From positions 3,969,501 through 4,033,500 of the forward strand of contig NZ_CP031168.1 in NCBI RefSeq assembly GCF_022354825.1: 64,000 bases of DNA, written 5' to 3'. This DNA is from Paenibacillus sp. H1-7. GTDB lineage: Bacteria > Bacillota > Bacilli > Paenibacillales > NBRC-103111. Shown piece after piece: positions 51,288 through 61,099 of this stretch. Positions within the stretch are counted from its first letter, which is position 1. Each line of letters starts with the position of its first letter. A program made the translations under genes and the position numbers. The notes under the pieces were generated by a model. It saw only the letters and a program-made list of their open reading frames with translations, had not been told where the DNA came from and ran no database searches.

Positions 51288-52190
51288 ATGGAATATACGA
51301 CATTGGGCCGAACCGGTATCCGCGTCTCGCGAATGGGACTAGGCGGGGCGCCGCTCGGGGGGGATTTCGGGGCGACGAGTGAGAAGGACGCGGTCGATAC
51401 GGTGCACGCCGCACTGGATGCCGGCGTGACCTTTTTCGATACCGCGCCGTTATACGGACGCGGTGAAAGCGAGCGCCGGCTTGGGCTTGCTCTCAAAGGC
51501 AGACGGTCCGAGGCGGTCATTGCAACTAAAGCGGTTATGAGGGGCGACGCGTATACATATGACAACACGATCAAGTCGGTGGAGCAAAGCCTCCAGCGGT
51601 TACAAACGGACTGGATCGATCTTATTCAGCTGCATGAGACGGAAGCGACGACCTTTCAGGAAGCAAGCGAAGGAACGCTCGCTGCTTTTCAGCAGTTGAA
51701 GCAGGAAGGCAAGGTACGGGCGATCGGTGCGAATGGCCGCAATGCAGATACGCTTGCTTTGTATTTACGTACCGGTCTGTTGGATACGGCGCAGACGTAC
51801 TGCCGCTATACGCTGATCGATCATACGGCGCGTGAGCTCGTATTTCCGCTTGCACGAGAATACGGTGTAGCCATAATTAATGGCAGCCCGTTGAATATGG
51901 GGGTGCTGGCGGATACGCCCGCTCCATTCTTACTAAATAATCCGGAGCTCCTTGCAGAGGCCGACCGGCGCATGGGGCTGCTGGACTTTCTACGGAAGCC
52001 GGAGCCGCACGGTCTTGTGGAAGCTGCCATGCGGTTCAGCTTGACGTGTCAGGACATCGCCGTGACATTAACCGGAGCCGCATCCCCGGACATCGTAACT
52101 CAAAATGCGGCCTATTGTGACGGCCGCGGGCTGAAGGATGAAGAGCTGCTCCGGGTGCTGGAGTTGTTTGCCGGAAAGCCGTTATATTAA
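51288..52190 (+). CDS. Aldo/keto reductase, sugar dehydrogenase-like
   Basis: NAD(P)-dependent oxidoreductase, 300 aa. The AKR tetrad is D51 and Y56 (FFDTAPLYG), K81 (IATK) and H116 (LIQLHE). It resembles galactose/fucose 1-dehydrogenase-type AKRs, which oxidise an aldose to its lactone. The next gene encodes a lactonase-like amidohydrolase, which fits an oxidative non-phosphorylating route for a deoxy sugar or galactose. GAGAGGAG precedes the ATG by 10 nt. Confidence 0.9.
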   Translation: MEYTTLGRTGIRVSRMGLGGAPLGGDFGATSEKDAVDTVHAALDAGVTFFDTAPLYGRGESERRLGLALKGRRSEAVIATKAVMRGDAYTYDNTIKSVEQSLQRLQTDWIDLIQLHETEATTFQEASEGTLAAFQQLKQEGKVRAIGANGRNADTLALYLRTGLLDTAQTYCRYTLIDHTARELVFPLAREYGVAIINGSPLNMGVLADTPAPFLLNNPELLAEADRRMGLLDFLRKPEPHGLVEAAMRFSLTCQDIAVTLTGAASPDIVTQNAAYCDGRGLKDEELLRVLELFAGKPLY

Positions 52191-52207
52191 AGAAAGAAGG
52201 GACGCCG

Positions 52208-53058
52208 GTGTATATCGACAGTCATGTTCATTTTTGGCGGCTGGCGCGCGGTGATTACGGTTGGATTAAGCCGGATAATCCCATATTGTATCAGGATTTC
52301 ACCCCCGAGCACCTGCTGCCTTTTTTAAAAGAAGAATCGGTTGGCGGCTGCATTGCCGTTCAAGCTGCTCCGACTATTGCCGAGACCGAATTTCTGCTAT
52401 CGTTAATTATTGATCATCCTTGGATTCTGGGAGTCGTCGGATCGCTGGACCCGTACTTAGTGGAGGCGGAATACATTCTCCACTATGAGCGTCTGCGTGT
52501 GAACCGAATGTTTAAAGGAGTCAGGCTGAATGGCGATCAGCTGGAACGAATCGCTCGTTACGGTGGAGAAGCCTTGCTGCGACTGAGACGCTGGGCCAAG
52601 GACAGAGTGACGGTTGATCTGCTTGTGCGCGAACATCAGCTGGAACATGCATTGACGCTGCTTCGGTTTGTGCCGGAGCTGCATATAGTGGTGAACCATT
52701 TGGGCAGCCCGCCGTATGGTGAAGAGCGTTTGAGCGAGCAGTGGGCACAGCATATGTCTGCGCTCGCGCGCTACCCTAATGTTATGGTGAAAATCTCCGG
52801 GATGATTACACCCGCAGGGAATAGACCGCAAGTGCTGCGCCCTTATGTTACACATCTTCTTGATGCATATGGGCCAGGTCGGCTTATGTATGGGAGCGAT
52901 TGGCCTGTGGCTAAGCAAAAAGGGAGCTACGCGGACGTTGTGAGGCTATGACACAGGTGCTTCCAGAGGGACTTACGGAGCGGGAATTGCATGCGATTCG
53001 TTTCGGGAGCGCTTGTGACTTTTATGGGGTTTCTGAATGCCAGGAAAATAATAGTTAA
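52208..53058 (+). pseudogene. Lactonase-like amidohydrolase, frameshifted near its end
   Basis: Metal-dependent hydrolase of the amidohydrolase-2 (fuconolactonase-like) group. It has HVHFW at the N-terminus, NHLG, and YGSDWPV near residue 235. The first frame stops after 247 aa at 52951. The next frame continues with the expected family ending (MTQVLPEGLTERELHAIRF and ACDFYGV) to TAA 53056-53058. One missing base near 52943-52948 explains the break. The start is GTG 52208 behind GAAGGGAC. The product should open the sugar lactone made by the aldo/keto reductase. Either the gene is recently damaged or the sequence has an error. Confidence 0.8.
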
Positions 53059-53121
53059 GACTGATTCGGAGTATACGAGGATACAGGGGGGGGAGCCCTC
53101 AGATATCCATAAAACGACAAA

Positions 53122-53149
53122 GAGCCGCTTCTACGAGTAGGCTCCTTTT
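53122..53149 (+). terminator. Probable terminator of the first saccharide operon
   Basis: GAGCC (53122-53126) pairs with GGCTC (53140-53144), followed by CTTTTG. It is modest but in the right place. Confidence 0.55.
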
Positions 53150-53246
53150 GTCCGTTACTAGCTTAGGCTCTCCATACGTCAAAAGCCAAATGAGCCTCGA
53201 GTTTCCGTTTTACCAAGAAAAACTTGTTTCCCTCGCGAGTTGGGTA

Positions 53247-53275
53247 TTGACGTTATCAGGCAAGTTATCTAAGAT
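53247..53275 (+). promoter_or_regulatory. Sigma-A-like promoter of the YesM/YesN-type pair
   Basis: TTGACG (53247-53252), 17-nt spacer, TAAGAT (53270-53275), 30 nt before the histidine kinase start. Confidence 0.6.
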
Positions 53276-53304
53276 AGCAGTAAATTCGCGAGGAGGCTCG
53301 GCTG

Positions 53305-55035
53305 ATGAAGCGCGTTCCCGGCACTCACTCCATTCAAACCAAACTGACCTTGACGTTTCTGTTGATTTTGATTCCTCTTGTGGCGGTTAGTGTATTTGCC
53401 AATTATTATTCGCGAAATATCTTAAACGAGCAAATTAGCGACCGGACCGAGGGAGCCCTATTGACCACGCTGGAGTATATCGAACAGATGACCAAGAGCA
53501 TGGATCAGCAAACGCTCTTGATCGCATCAAATCCTAATATCGTGGACATCTGGAGCAACGTCGACGACCCGCTTAGACCGGATCTTCTTTATGGCATCCA
53601 TACGGTACAACAGCAGCTGTCGGCATTGACCAACGTGAACGGAGCGGTCAAGGAGGCGTACATTCTTCACGGGGAGAGCGGAAACGGGGTCTCGACACTG
53701 AAGGGCGGTGTCAAATGGCCCGGGGTCAAAGAGGAGTTCTGGTTTCAACAAACCATCGATGCAAGAGGGGGGCTCGTTACTTATGTCCCGACGGATACGG
53801 AAGTGTTCCGATCCAACTATTTAAACAATGATCTGATTTATTACGTGAGGCAGCTTGATTTTCTAAGTCATAATAAGGAGCCTAATGTCATGATTTTGGC
53901 TGTGGACAAGCTTGCTTTTCGATCGATCATTCAGCACCTTCAAACATCGGAGAATACTAACATCACTTTGTTTTATAACAAGGAGCGTGTGCTGGAAACG
54001 AATCCTTTAAATGAGGAAGTCCGCAGCAAGCCGATGTTCAACATTCAAGTTGAAAGCGATTACTGGTCCATTGAGCTGGAACAGCCGATGTCGGAGGTAT
54101 ACCATCTGTCCCGAAATCTGCAGAAGTTCACTTTTGTCATCATTGCATTTAGCATTATCTTGGCGATGTGGATCTCATGGCTTGTTTACAGCGGAATCGC
54201 GAAGCCGCTGCGCCAGCTTCTCGGCGCATTCAAGCAGTTCGGCAGCGGCAATCTGACTTTTCAGGTCGAGCATCGGAGAAAGGACGAATTCGGGCTCGTC
54301 ATGAATGGATTTAACCGGATGGCGGCCACCCAGCGCAAATTGATCGAGGATGATTATGAGAAGGAGCTTCGGTTGGCCAAGGCCGAATTTTCTCTGCTGC
54401 AATCGCAAATCAATCCGCACTTTTTGTATAACACGCTGGATACGATCTACTCGGTAGCACTGAAGAAGCAGGTGCCGGAAATTAGCGAGATGGTCATAAA
54501 CCTCGCCCGCTTTTTCAGAGTAAGTCTTGGAAAAGGCAGAGAGTCGTTCCCGTTGTCGGAGACCGTGCAGCATCTGATGTACTATATACGTGTGCAGCAG
54601 CTGCGAAAGGACCACTTTACGGTCCACATCCAATTGGCTGAGGAAACGAAGGGTATTCCTATGCTGAAGCTGATCTTGCAGCCGATTGTTGAAAACGCAA
54701 TCATTCATGGCTTGGATAAAAGCAGGGGGGAGAGCGAGCTTACTATTCGATCGCAGATGGATAGAGAAAGACTGATCGTTGAAGTAAGCGATACGGGAGA
54801 GGGGATTCCGGAGCCAGTTTTGACAGACCTGCGACATGAGCTATCCTTGATCAACAGCCAGTCGTACCAGCATGCAGAGACGCGTCAGTTCCGGCGTTAT
54901 TATGGCTTGCAGAACGTGAAGTCCCGTATCAAGCTGTATTATGGCGATGAAGCGGATCTGACTCTGGAAAGCGCCGCAGGACAAGGAACAACGGTGAAGC
55001 TGATATTACCTATTCGGAAGGAGGATCGGGAATGA
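53305..55035 (+). CDS. Sensor histidine kinase, YesM type
   Basis: Membrane histidine kinase, 576 aa. Two helices (about 15-35 and 275-297) enclose an extracellular sensor. A HAMP domain (about 298-350), a His-kinase domain with H372 in SQINPHFLYNTLD, and a GHKL ATPase domain with ILQPIVENAIIHG and DTGEGIPE follow. It would sense an extracellular saccharide and phosphorylate the regulator whose start overlaps its stop (ATGA). GAGGAGG precedes the ATG. The pair lies directly ahead of an Lpl-type importer, the usual arrangement. Confidence 0.94.
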   Translation: MKRVPGTHSIQTKLTLTFLLILIPLVAVSVFANYYSRNILNEQISDRTEGALLTTLEYIEQMTKSMDQQTLLIASNPNIVDIWSNVDDPLRPDLLYGIHTVQQQLSALTNVNGAVKEAYILHGESGNGVSTLKGGVKWPGVKEEFWFQQTIDARGGLVTYVPTDTEVFRSNYLNNDLIYYVRQLDFLSHNKEPNVMILAVDKLAFRSIIQHLQTSENTNITLFYNKERVLETNPLNEEVRSKPMFNIQVESDYWSIELEQPMSEVYHLSRNLQKFTFVIIAFSIILAMWISWLVYSGIAKPLRQLLGAFKQFGSGNLTFQVEHRRKDEFGLVMNGFNRMAATQRKLIEDDYEKELRLAKAEFSLLQSQINPHFLYNTLDTIYSVALKKQVPEISEMVINLARFFRVSLGKGRESFPLSETVQHLMYYIRVQQLRKDHFTVHIQLAEETKGIPMLKLILQPIVENAIIHGLDKSRGESELTIRSQMDRERLIVEVSDTGEGIPEPVLTDLRHELSLINSQSYQHAETRQFRRYYGLQNVKSRIKLYYGDEADLTLESAAGQGTTVKLILPIRKEDRE

Positions 55036-56630
55036 AGCTGTTAATCGTGGAGGATGAGCCTCATGTAAGGGAACGAATTGCAGAAGGGATCGACTGGGCC
55101 GCTTATCAGATTGAACTGGCGGCTGCAGTCGAGAGCGCTCAAGAAGCGCTTATGATTATGCATAACGATAAGATCGATCTCGTTCTGAGCGATATTTATA
55201 TGCCTGAGATGAGCGGGTTGGAGCTAGCCAAACGGATTAAGGCGGAATTTCCGCTCGTGAAAACAATTCTGTTATCCGGATACGATGAGTTCGAATATGC
55301 GAGGGAAAGCATAGCTTATGGCGTGTTCAAATATCTGCTCAAGCCGGCGGAGAATGAGGAGATTGTAAGCACGGTCCTTGAGGCAAGGAGCGTTCGAGAG
55401 AGGGAACTGCATGACAAGCATAACCTTCAAACGCTGCAGCAGCGATGGAAGGATCACTTCCCCTATTTGCGTGAGCTTTTCTATAAAAATTGGTTGAACG
55501 GGCGTTATTCCGAACGGGAGATTGAGAAAAGCAGCCAGGAGTTCGCGCTATCGCTGGAGCGGCAAATCTACCTTCCGCTTATCCTCGATATGGATCCGAT
55601 AGCGAAGGACAATGAGCGGTTTCAACCACGAGACCGTTCGCTGGTCCAATTCCAGCTGTTTACCATTGCAAGAGACCTCTTGCCGGGAACGGAATGGATG
55701 GTGCTGCAAGATGATGACGGTATGACGGCGGTGGTGTGCTCCGCCCCGGCGGATGTTCAAGAAGATGCGTTCTGCAATCGAGTCAACTCGCTTGTAAGTA
55801 CGGTACTTGGCACGGTGCACGATTGTTTGAAGCTCACGGCCAGCGCGGGCATAGGGACTGTCGTTAGGACTCCGCTGCTGCTCAGCCAGGCCTACAAGCA
55901 GAGCAGGCTTGCACTGCAAGAGCGGCTTATATTCGGCAACGGCATAGCCATCCCTTATCGTAATGATGGAGCAGCGCAGCGTTCATGGGTGCTTATGGAG
56001 CAGCTTGAGAAAGAGCTGGAGCTGTCCATTGAAACGGGAGACGAGTCCAAACGCAGGCAAACGATCGCAGCCATTATGGAATCGGAATTTTCGGAAGAGC
56101 ATGTACTGGCCGATTCGAAGGAAGCGTTGTGGAGGTTCGTCTGCCTGTTGGCCCGAATGGTTCACAAGCACGGTTGGACTTTGCGCGATACGTTAAAGGA
56201 GGAAATCGAAGACTTCGAACAGTTCCATCAGCTGCTGTCGAAAGAACAGATCGCGGAATGGCTGGATCGAATGTCCTCCCGGATCAGCCAATCGATTGCC
56301 GAACGGCGGCAGAGCGGCACGCAAATCGCGATGAATGAAGTTGTGGGTTTTATTCATGCCCATCTCCATGAAGAGGCGCTCAGTTTATATCTCATTTCAG
56401 AGAAGACGTACATCAGTTATTCGTATTTGAGCAGAACCTTCAAGGAAGCTATCGGAGAGTCATTCACCGAGTACGTGCTGCGGCTGCGCATGGAGCGGGC
56501 GAAGGAGCTTTTGTCCAAAGGCTGTAAGGTTTACGATGTATCGGAGCAGGTCGGGTATAAGCATGTCAATTACTTTTCCAAAAACTTTCAAAGATATTGG
56601 GGAATAAAGCCAAGCGATGTGAACAAGTAG
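55032..56630 (+). CDS. Response regulator with AraC DNA-binding domain, YesN type
   Basis: 532-aa response regulator. The receiver (1-118) has VEDEP, the phospho-acceptor D54 (LSDIYMPEMSG) and the lysine of YLLKP. A long linker and a C-terminal AraC double helix-turn-helix follow (TYISYSYLSRTFKEAIGESF and VNYFSKNFQRYWGIKPSD). It is translationally coupled to the kinase and probably activates the importer operon that begins 161 nt downstream. Confidence 0.94.
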   Translation: MKLLIVEDEPHVRERIAEGIDWAAYQIELAAAVESAQEALMIMHNDKIDLVLSDIYMPEMSGLELAKRIKAEFPLVKTILLSGYDEFEYARESIAYGVFKYLLKPAENEEIVSTVLEARSVRERELHDKHNLQTLQQRWKDHFPYLRELFYKNWLNGRYSEREIEKSSQEFALSLERQIYLPLILDMDPIAKDNERFQPRDRSLVQFQLFTIARDLLPGTEWMVLQDDDGMTAVVCSAPADVQEDAFCNRVNSLVSTVLGTVHDCLKLTASAGIGTVVRTPLLLSQAYKQSRLALQERLIFGNGIAIPYRNDGAAQRSWVLMEQLEKELELSIETGDESKRRQTIAAIMESEFSEEHVLADSKEALWRFVCLLARMVHKHGWTLRDTLKEEIEDFEQFHQLLSKEQIAEWLDRMSSRISQSIAERRQSGTQIAMNEVVGFIHAHLHEEALSLYLISEKTYISYSYLSRTFKEAIGESFTEYVLRLRMERAKELLSKGCKVYDVSEQVGYKHVNYFSKNFQRYWGIKPSDVNK

Positions 56631-56652
56631 CCGGAGATGCTTCCGGCTTTTT
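56630..56652 (+). terminator. Terminator of the two-component operon
   Basis: GCCGGA (56630-56635), loop GATGCT, TCCGGC (56642-56647), then TTTTT. The stem starts at the last base of the stop codon. Confidence 0.8.
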
Positions 56653-56791
56653 CCCATTTTCCCGAAACAATAAGTTCAACATGACAAAATAGTTGCGAGT
56701 AAACGCAAAGAAATGGTATACGACGGAATTGGCAAAGATGCTACAGTAAATGTGAGCGGTTACACTATTGCGATTAAAGGAGGAGAACGCC

Positions 56792-57739
56792 ATGAGAGCG
56801 GCGACTACGCCAACGTCCGCCATGTCCAAAGCCGCTGCGAAACGACGCCGTCCGCTGTTGAAGTTTTGGGATTTCTACTTAATGCTAATTCCTGCGCTGC
56901 TGTTCCTGCTTGTGTTCAAGTATGCGCCGATGTACGGTGTCGTGATCGCATTCAAGGATTTCAACATTATTCAGGGGGTGATGAAAAGTCCCTGGGTCGG
57001 CCTGCAGCATTTTCGCGAGCTGTTTGCTTTTAGCGAATTTCCCCAGGTTGTCCGAAACACGCTGATCATCAGTCTCATGAAGCTCGTCATCGGCTTTCCG
57101 GCTCCCATTATTATGGCGCTGCTGCTTAATGAGCTGAGATTTGCACTATTCAAGCGTACGGTGCAAACAATAACGTATTTGCCTCATTTTATTTCTTGGG
57201 TCGTCATTGGGGGGATTACGGTCGATCTGTTGTCTCCGAACAGTGGAATCGTCAATATGGTAATACAGTCTTTTGGGGTGAAGCCGATCTTTTTCATGAC
57301 CGACGAGAAGCTGTTTCGCTGGATTCTGGTGCTAACCGACATCTGGAAGGAAGCGGGATGGGGCGCGATTATTTATCTGGCGGCCTTGCTGGGCATCAAT
57401 GAAGAGCTGTTTCAGGCGGCTACGGTGGACGGGGCCGGGAGAATGCGGCAGATCTGGCATATTTCACTGCCGGGCATTCGATCGACTATTGTCGTGCTGC
57501 TGCTGCTGCGTCTCGGGAATGTGCTGGATGTCGGCTTTGAGCAAGTGCTCGCGATGTACAACCCGACAGTGTACTCCGTCGCCGATATTATTGACACTTA
57601 TGTATTCCGGGTGGGCCTCGGCACGATGCAGTTCGGCCTAACTACTGCCGCCGGCCTGTTCAAGTCGGTGATCGGCTGCATCCTCCTGATTGTAGCGAAC
57701 TATATCGCACGGAGATTGGGGGAAGACGGCATCTATTAG
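56792..57739 (+). CDS. ABC saccharide importer permease, LplB type
   Basis: Permease of the second Lpl-type importer, 315 aa, six helices, with the EAA loop LFQAATVDGAGRMRQIWHI. The start at 56792 follows AAAGGAGGAG. The first helix begins near residue 28 (FYLMLIPALLFLLVFKY). It is a paralogue of the permease at 41599 but belongs to a separate operon behind the YesM/YesN-type pair. Confidence 0.93.
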   Translation: MRAATTPTSAMSKAAAKRRRPLLKFWDFYLMLIPALLFLLVFKYAPMYGVVIAFKDFNIIQGVMKSPWVGLQHFRELFAFSEFPQVVRNTLIISLMKLVIGFPAPIIMALLLNELRFALFKRTVQTITYLPHFISWVVIGGITVDLLSPNSGIVNMVIQSFGVKPIFFMTDEKLFRWILVLTDIWKEAGWGAIIYLAALLGINEELFQAATVDGAGRMRQIWHISLPGIRSTIVVLLLLRLGNVLDVGFEQVLAMYNPTVYSVADIIDTYVFRVGLGTMQFGLTTAAGLFKSVIGCILLIVANYIARRLGEDGIY

Positions 57740-57768
57740 CCGGAACAAAACGAGGAGGAGGTGCCGCC

Positions 57769-58635
57769 ATGATTCGTTCGAGAGGCGAGAATGCATTTTC
57801 GGTTGTGAACATCATTATTTTAAGCTTGATTTCTCTTTCGATGATACTGCCGTTTATTCATATCGCCGCCAAATCGTTAAGCAGCGAGGCTTATGTGTTA
57901 GCGAAGGAAATCTTACTGTGGCCAAAGGGTTTTACTTGGATGTCGTATCAGTATGTGCTTACGAACAAACAGTTTTTTGATTCCTTTACAAATTCAGTGT
58001 TCATTACGGTTGTCGGCACATTGATCAGCATGGCGTTAACGGTATTGGCCGCTTACCCGCTGTCCAAGCGCAATCTCCCTTACGGAAGGGTTCTCATGCT
58101 GCTGTTCGTCATCACGATGTTTTTTAGCGGGGGTCTAATCCCTACTTATTTGGTTGTCAAGGAAGTCGGTTTGTTGAACACCCTCTGGTCGCTAATTTTG
58201 CCTGGGGCGCTTGCTCCGTTCAATTTGATTCTGGTACGCAACTTTTTTCTCAGTCTGCCTGACACACTGGAAGAGTCGGCGCGCATGGACGGAGCTTCCA
58301 ACTGGCGCATTTTATGGTCGCTCTACATTCCTTTGTCCAAGCCTGCGCTCGCGACTATATCCATGTTCTATGCCGTCGGCTACTGGAACAGCTTTTTTCA
58401 GGCGATGATGTATATTACCGAGCGACGCTGGATGCCGCTTCAGATGTTCCTGCTTCAGCTGGTTACGGATGAGAAGACGGCGGATACAGCCGTTCTCGAC
58501 GTGTTTCGTGACATCACTCCGGAGACGATTCGGGCGGCAGCGATTCTATGTGTGGTCATTCCGATTCTGTGCGTGTACCCGTTTATTCAAAAATATTTCG
58601 TCAAAGGCGTTATGCTCGGTGCGGTCAAGGGCTAG
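57769..58635 (+). CDS. ABC saccharide importer permease, LplC type
   Basis: Second permease of this importer, 288 aa. The EAA loop is LEESARMDGASNWRILWSLY, and the C-terminus ends YFVKGVMLGAVKG. GAGGAGGAGGTG precedes the ATG. It lies 29 nt after the first permease. It is a paralogue of the permease at 42616. Confidence 0.93.
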   Translation: MIRSRGENAFSVVNIIILSLISLSMILPFIHIAAKSLSSEAYVLAKEILLWPKGFTWMSYQYVLTNKQFFDSFTNSVFITVVGTLISMALTVLAAYPLSKRNLPYGRVLMLLFVITMFFSGGLIPTYLVVKEVGLLNTLWSLILPGALAPFNLILVRNFFLSLPDTLEESARMDGASNWRILWSLYIPLSKPALATISMFYAVGYWNSFFQAMMYITERRWMPLQMFLLQLVTDEKTADTAVLDVFRDITPETIRAAAILCVVIPILCVYPFIQKYFVKGVMLGAVKG

Positions 58636-58716
58636 CCACTACCCTGACTGGGATATGTTGACGCAGGATGCTTGGCCGAATACAAAAAGGCTATCAAAAA
58701 ATGGGGGAGTGTAAGC

Positions 58717-60207
58717 ATGTTAATGAAAAAGGCTTCTTTCATCGGTTTGTCGGCTTTACTACTGACGGGGATGACGGCGGGCTGCAGCCAGAGCCCGGAC
58801 GCAGGCGGTACTTCCAGCGATGCGACAGGCAGCAAAAATAAGGATTTGAAGGTGATGATGTCTTATCACGCTTCCATGGAGCAATTCAAGGGCTCGGACA
58901 ATATGAATGATAATAAGCTGACCAAAGTGATCAGAGAGAAATCCGGGTTGAATGTGAAATACGAATCGCTCCCCAAGGATAATCCGTCCCAAAAGGTATC
59001 TATCGTATTGGCTTCCGGCGACGTTCCCGACCTGATGCGGATTAACGGCAAGTCCGATTATTTCAAGCTGGCCAAGCAAGGAGCCTTCGAACCGCTGGAC
59101 GAATTGATCGCCAAATATATACCGAACGTCTCGCAGATGAATTCCAAAGAAGTGTTGGATGCTACCCGCTATGAAGGTAAAATATACGGGCTTCCTCACC
59201 GGGTTGCGCAAAAGGTAGGAGCCGGAATTTTGAGCCGGTCGGACATGATGCAGGAGCTGGGTATTCAGGAACCCAAAACTATGGATGAGTTTTATGCGGC
59301 GATGAAGACGATCAAGGAAAAGAAGAACATCGCCCCTCTTACGGCCAAAGCCTCTAATCCGGGCACCTTCCTACAATCGTTCCTGCCTTTTGCCGGCGCA
59401 TTCGGAGTTGGCACCACCACGGTTGTGAAGGATGGCAAGCTGGAATTTTCCTGGGTGCAGCCCGAATTCAAAGAGTTTCTAGCCACGATGAAAAAGTGGT
59501 ACGACGAAGGCTTGATCGATCAGGAGTTCTCCATCAATAAAGACGAGAAGGAGAAGATGATCAACGGCACAGCTGCTTTCTCCATATCGTACTGGGCGGA
59601 TGCGATGGCGATCGACCGATCGATCAAGGAGAAGAAGTCGGGAGGAACGATTCGTTTTCTTGCCCCGGTCACGGGTAAAAACGGCCAGTCCGGTGTGCCT
59701 GAGGAAGCAGTGGCTGGAGGCAGCTATTGGGTTATTCCCAAGCAAGCCAAAAACAAACAAGGCGCAGCGGAATATATCAACTATATTTACGGAACCGATG
59801 CAGATAAGCTGCTGACCTACGGGATCGAAGGACAAGATTACAAAGTAGAGAACGGTAAGGTCATACAGACCCCGGAGCAAAGCAACGAGATTCCATGGCG
59901 TACGCTGTACTTCCTGGGCGATTCGGACCCGAGCTTCTTCGCCCGGCTGGAGGCGAAAGGGTTCCTGCCTTACTATCAGCCGTTGGAGCCGTTCAAGCGT
60001 AACCGCGAGGAGACGGTATTCTCGCCGTCCGTGGAAGCGTACGATACGAAATTTTCGGAGCTGCGCAATTTTATGGAAGAAAACGCACTGAAATTTATTA
60101 TGAATAAACGCAGTCTCGACGAGTTCGATAAATTCGTTCAGGAATTCAATGCCAAGGGCGGCAAAGCCGCAATTGACGCCATGAACGGCTGGTACACCAA
60201 GAAATAA
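58717..60207 (+). CDS. Saccharide-binding lipoprotein of the second Lpl-type importer
   Basis: Extracellular solute-binding protein, 496 aa, with lipobox TAGC near residue 23. The pattern is that of LplA-type binding proteins: ASGDVPDLMRINGKSDYFK, YEGKIYGLPHR, and a late FARLEAKGFLPYYQPL segment. It lacks the DUF3502-like end of the paralogue at 43564, so ligand binding probably differs. The ATG at 58717 follows GGGGGAGTG; another in-frame ATG lies 6 nt on. Confidence 0.92.
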   Translation: MLMKKASFIGLSALLLTGMTAGCSQSPDAGGTSSDATGSKNKDLKVMMSYHASMEQFKGSDNMNDNKLTKVIREKSGLNVKYESLPKDNPSQKVSIVLASGDVPDLMRINGKSDYFKLAKQGAFEPLDELIAKYIPNVSQMNSKEVLDATRYEGKIYGLPHRVAQKVGAGILSRSDMMQELGIQEPKTMDEFYAAMKTIKEKKNIAPLTAKASNPGTFLQSFLPFAGAFGVGTTTVVKDGKLEFSWVQPEFKEFLATMKKWYDEGLIDQEFSINKDEKEKMINGTAAFSISYWADAMAIDRSIKEKKSGGTIRFLAPVTGKNGQSGVPEEAVAGGSYWVIPKQAKNKQGAAEYINYIYGTDADKLLTYGIEGQDYKVENGKVIQTPEQSNEIPWRTLYFLGDSDPSFFARLEAKGFLPYYQPLEPFKRNREETVFSPSVEAYDTKFSELRNFMEENALKFIMNKRSLDEFDKFVQEFNAKGGKAAIDAMNGWYTKK

Positions 60208-60316
60208 GCCGGAAGTTTCCAGCGGTGAGCCGTTTTCTATGAAGCGTTACGCGAAGGAAGCGGCTCACTATTTGGTAAGGGAAGCTCATGTCCGAAAAAA
60301 GGAGAGTTGTAGAGAA

Positions 60317-61060
60317 ATGAGTCATTGTCATCATTCCGTCATTGCCGGTCATCCGGCGCTGGTATCCTTCTGGGATTTCCAAGGCGAAGAGGCGCTGCTG
60401 GCGAAGGGACCGTATCCGTACCAGTTGGAGGAAATGGCCGGGCGCGTCGAACGGTTCACGGAAGGCGTATTTGGACCGCAGTCGCTTCGCTTCGAAAGAG
60501 GGCAGTGGCTTCGCATTCCGCGCTCCGACTGTCCTGCTCTGAATTTCCGGGGGCACGGGGCCAAATTGACGATAGCAGCTTGGATCAAGCGGGAAGCAGC
60601 CCCGGAAGGGCAGTGCCAGGCGGTTGCCGGCATGTGGAACGAGACGGAGAAGAAGCGGCAGTACTGCCTATTTCTGAACCTGCGAATTTGGGACAGCAAG
60701 GATCAGGTGTGCGGGCATGTGTCTGCAACTGGCGGGCCGACTCCAGGGTATCCCTGGTGCATGACTACGGCTATCGGCGCTTCGCCGATTCCTTTGGAGA
60801 AGTGGAGCTTTGTAGCCTTCACCTATGACGGCGCATTTGCCAAAGTCTATGTAGACGGAAAGCTGGACGCCCGGCTCGCGTTTAATCCGTTCGCTTATTT
60901 TGAGGGATTATACGATGGAGGGGAGAACGGGGCGGATTTTACCGTAGGTGGCGTGAATCGTTCCGGGGAGATGGGCAATTTTTTTGCCGGGGTTCTTGGT
61001 GGGCTTGCTGTGTTCAACGAAGCGCTTGGCGAAGACGAGTTGTCCGCAATCGCAACCTAA
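60317..61060 (+). CDS. LamG-like (concanavalin A-type) domain protein
   Basis: 247-aa protein made almost entirely of one LamG-like jelly-roll domain. HPALVSFWDF starts the domain, KLTIAAWIKRE is a core strand, WSFVAFTYDG and KVYVDGKLDA are the typical late strands, and AVFNEALGEDEL ends it. There is no signal peptide, which is unusual for this fold. It may bind or process the imported sugar in the cytoplasm. The ATG at 60317 is favoured by AAAGGAGAG upstream. Confidence 0.82.
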   Translation: MSHCHHSVIAGHPALVSFWDFQGEEALLAKGPYPYQLEEMAGRVERFTEGVFGPQSLRFERGQWLRIPRSDCPALNFRGHGAKLTIAAWIKREAAPEGQCQAVAGMWNETEKKRQYCLFLNLRIWDSKDQVCGHVSATGGPTPGYPWCMTTAIGASPIPLEKWSFVAFTYDGAFAKVYVDGKLDARLAFNPFAYFEGLYDGGENGADFTVGGVNRSGEMGNFFAGVLGGLAVFNEALGEDELSAIAT

Positions 61061-61099
61061 GCTTCATCGGCTAGATTTATGAGGAGGAGATGAACAAGC

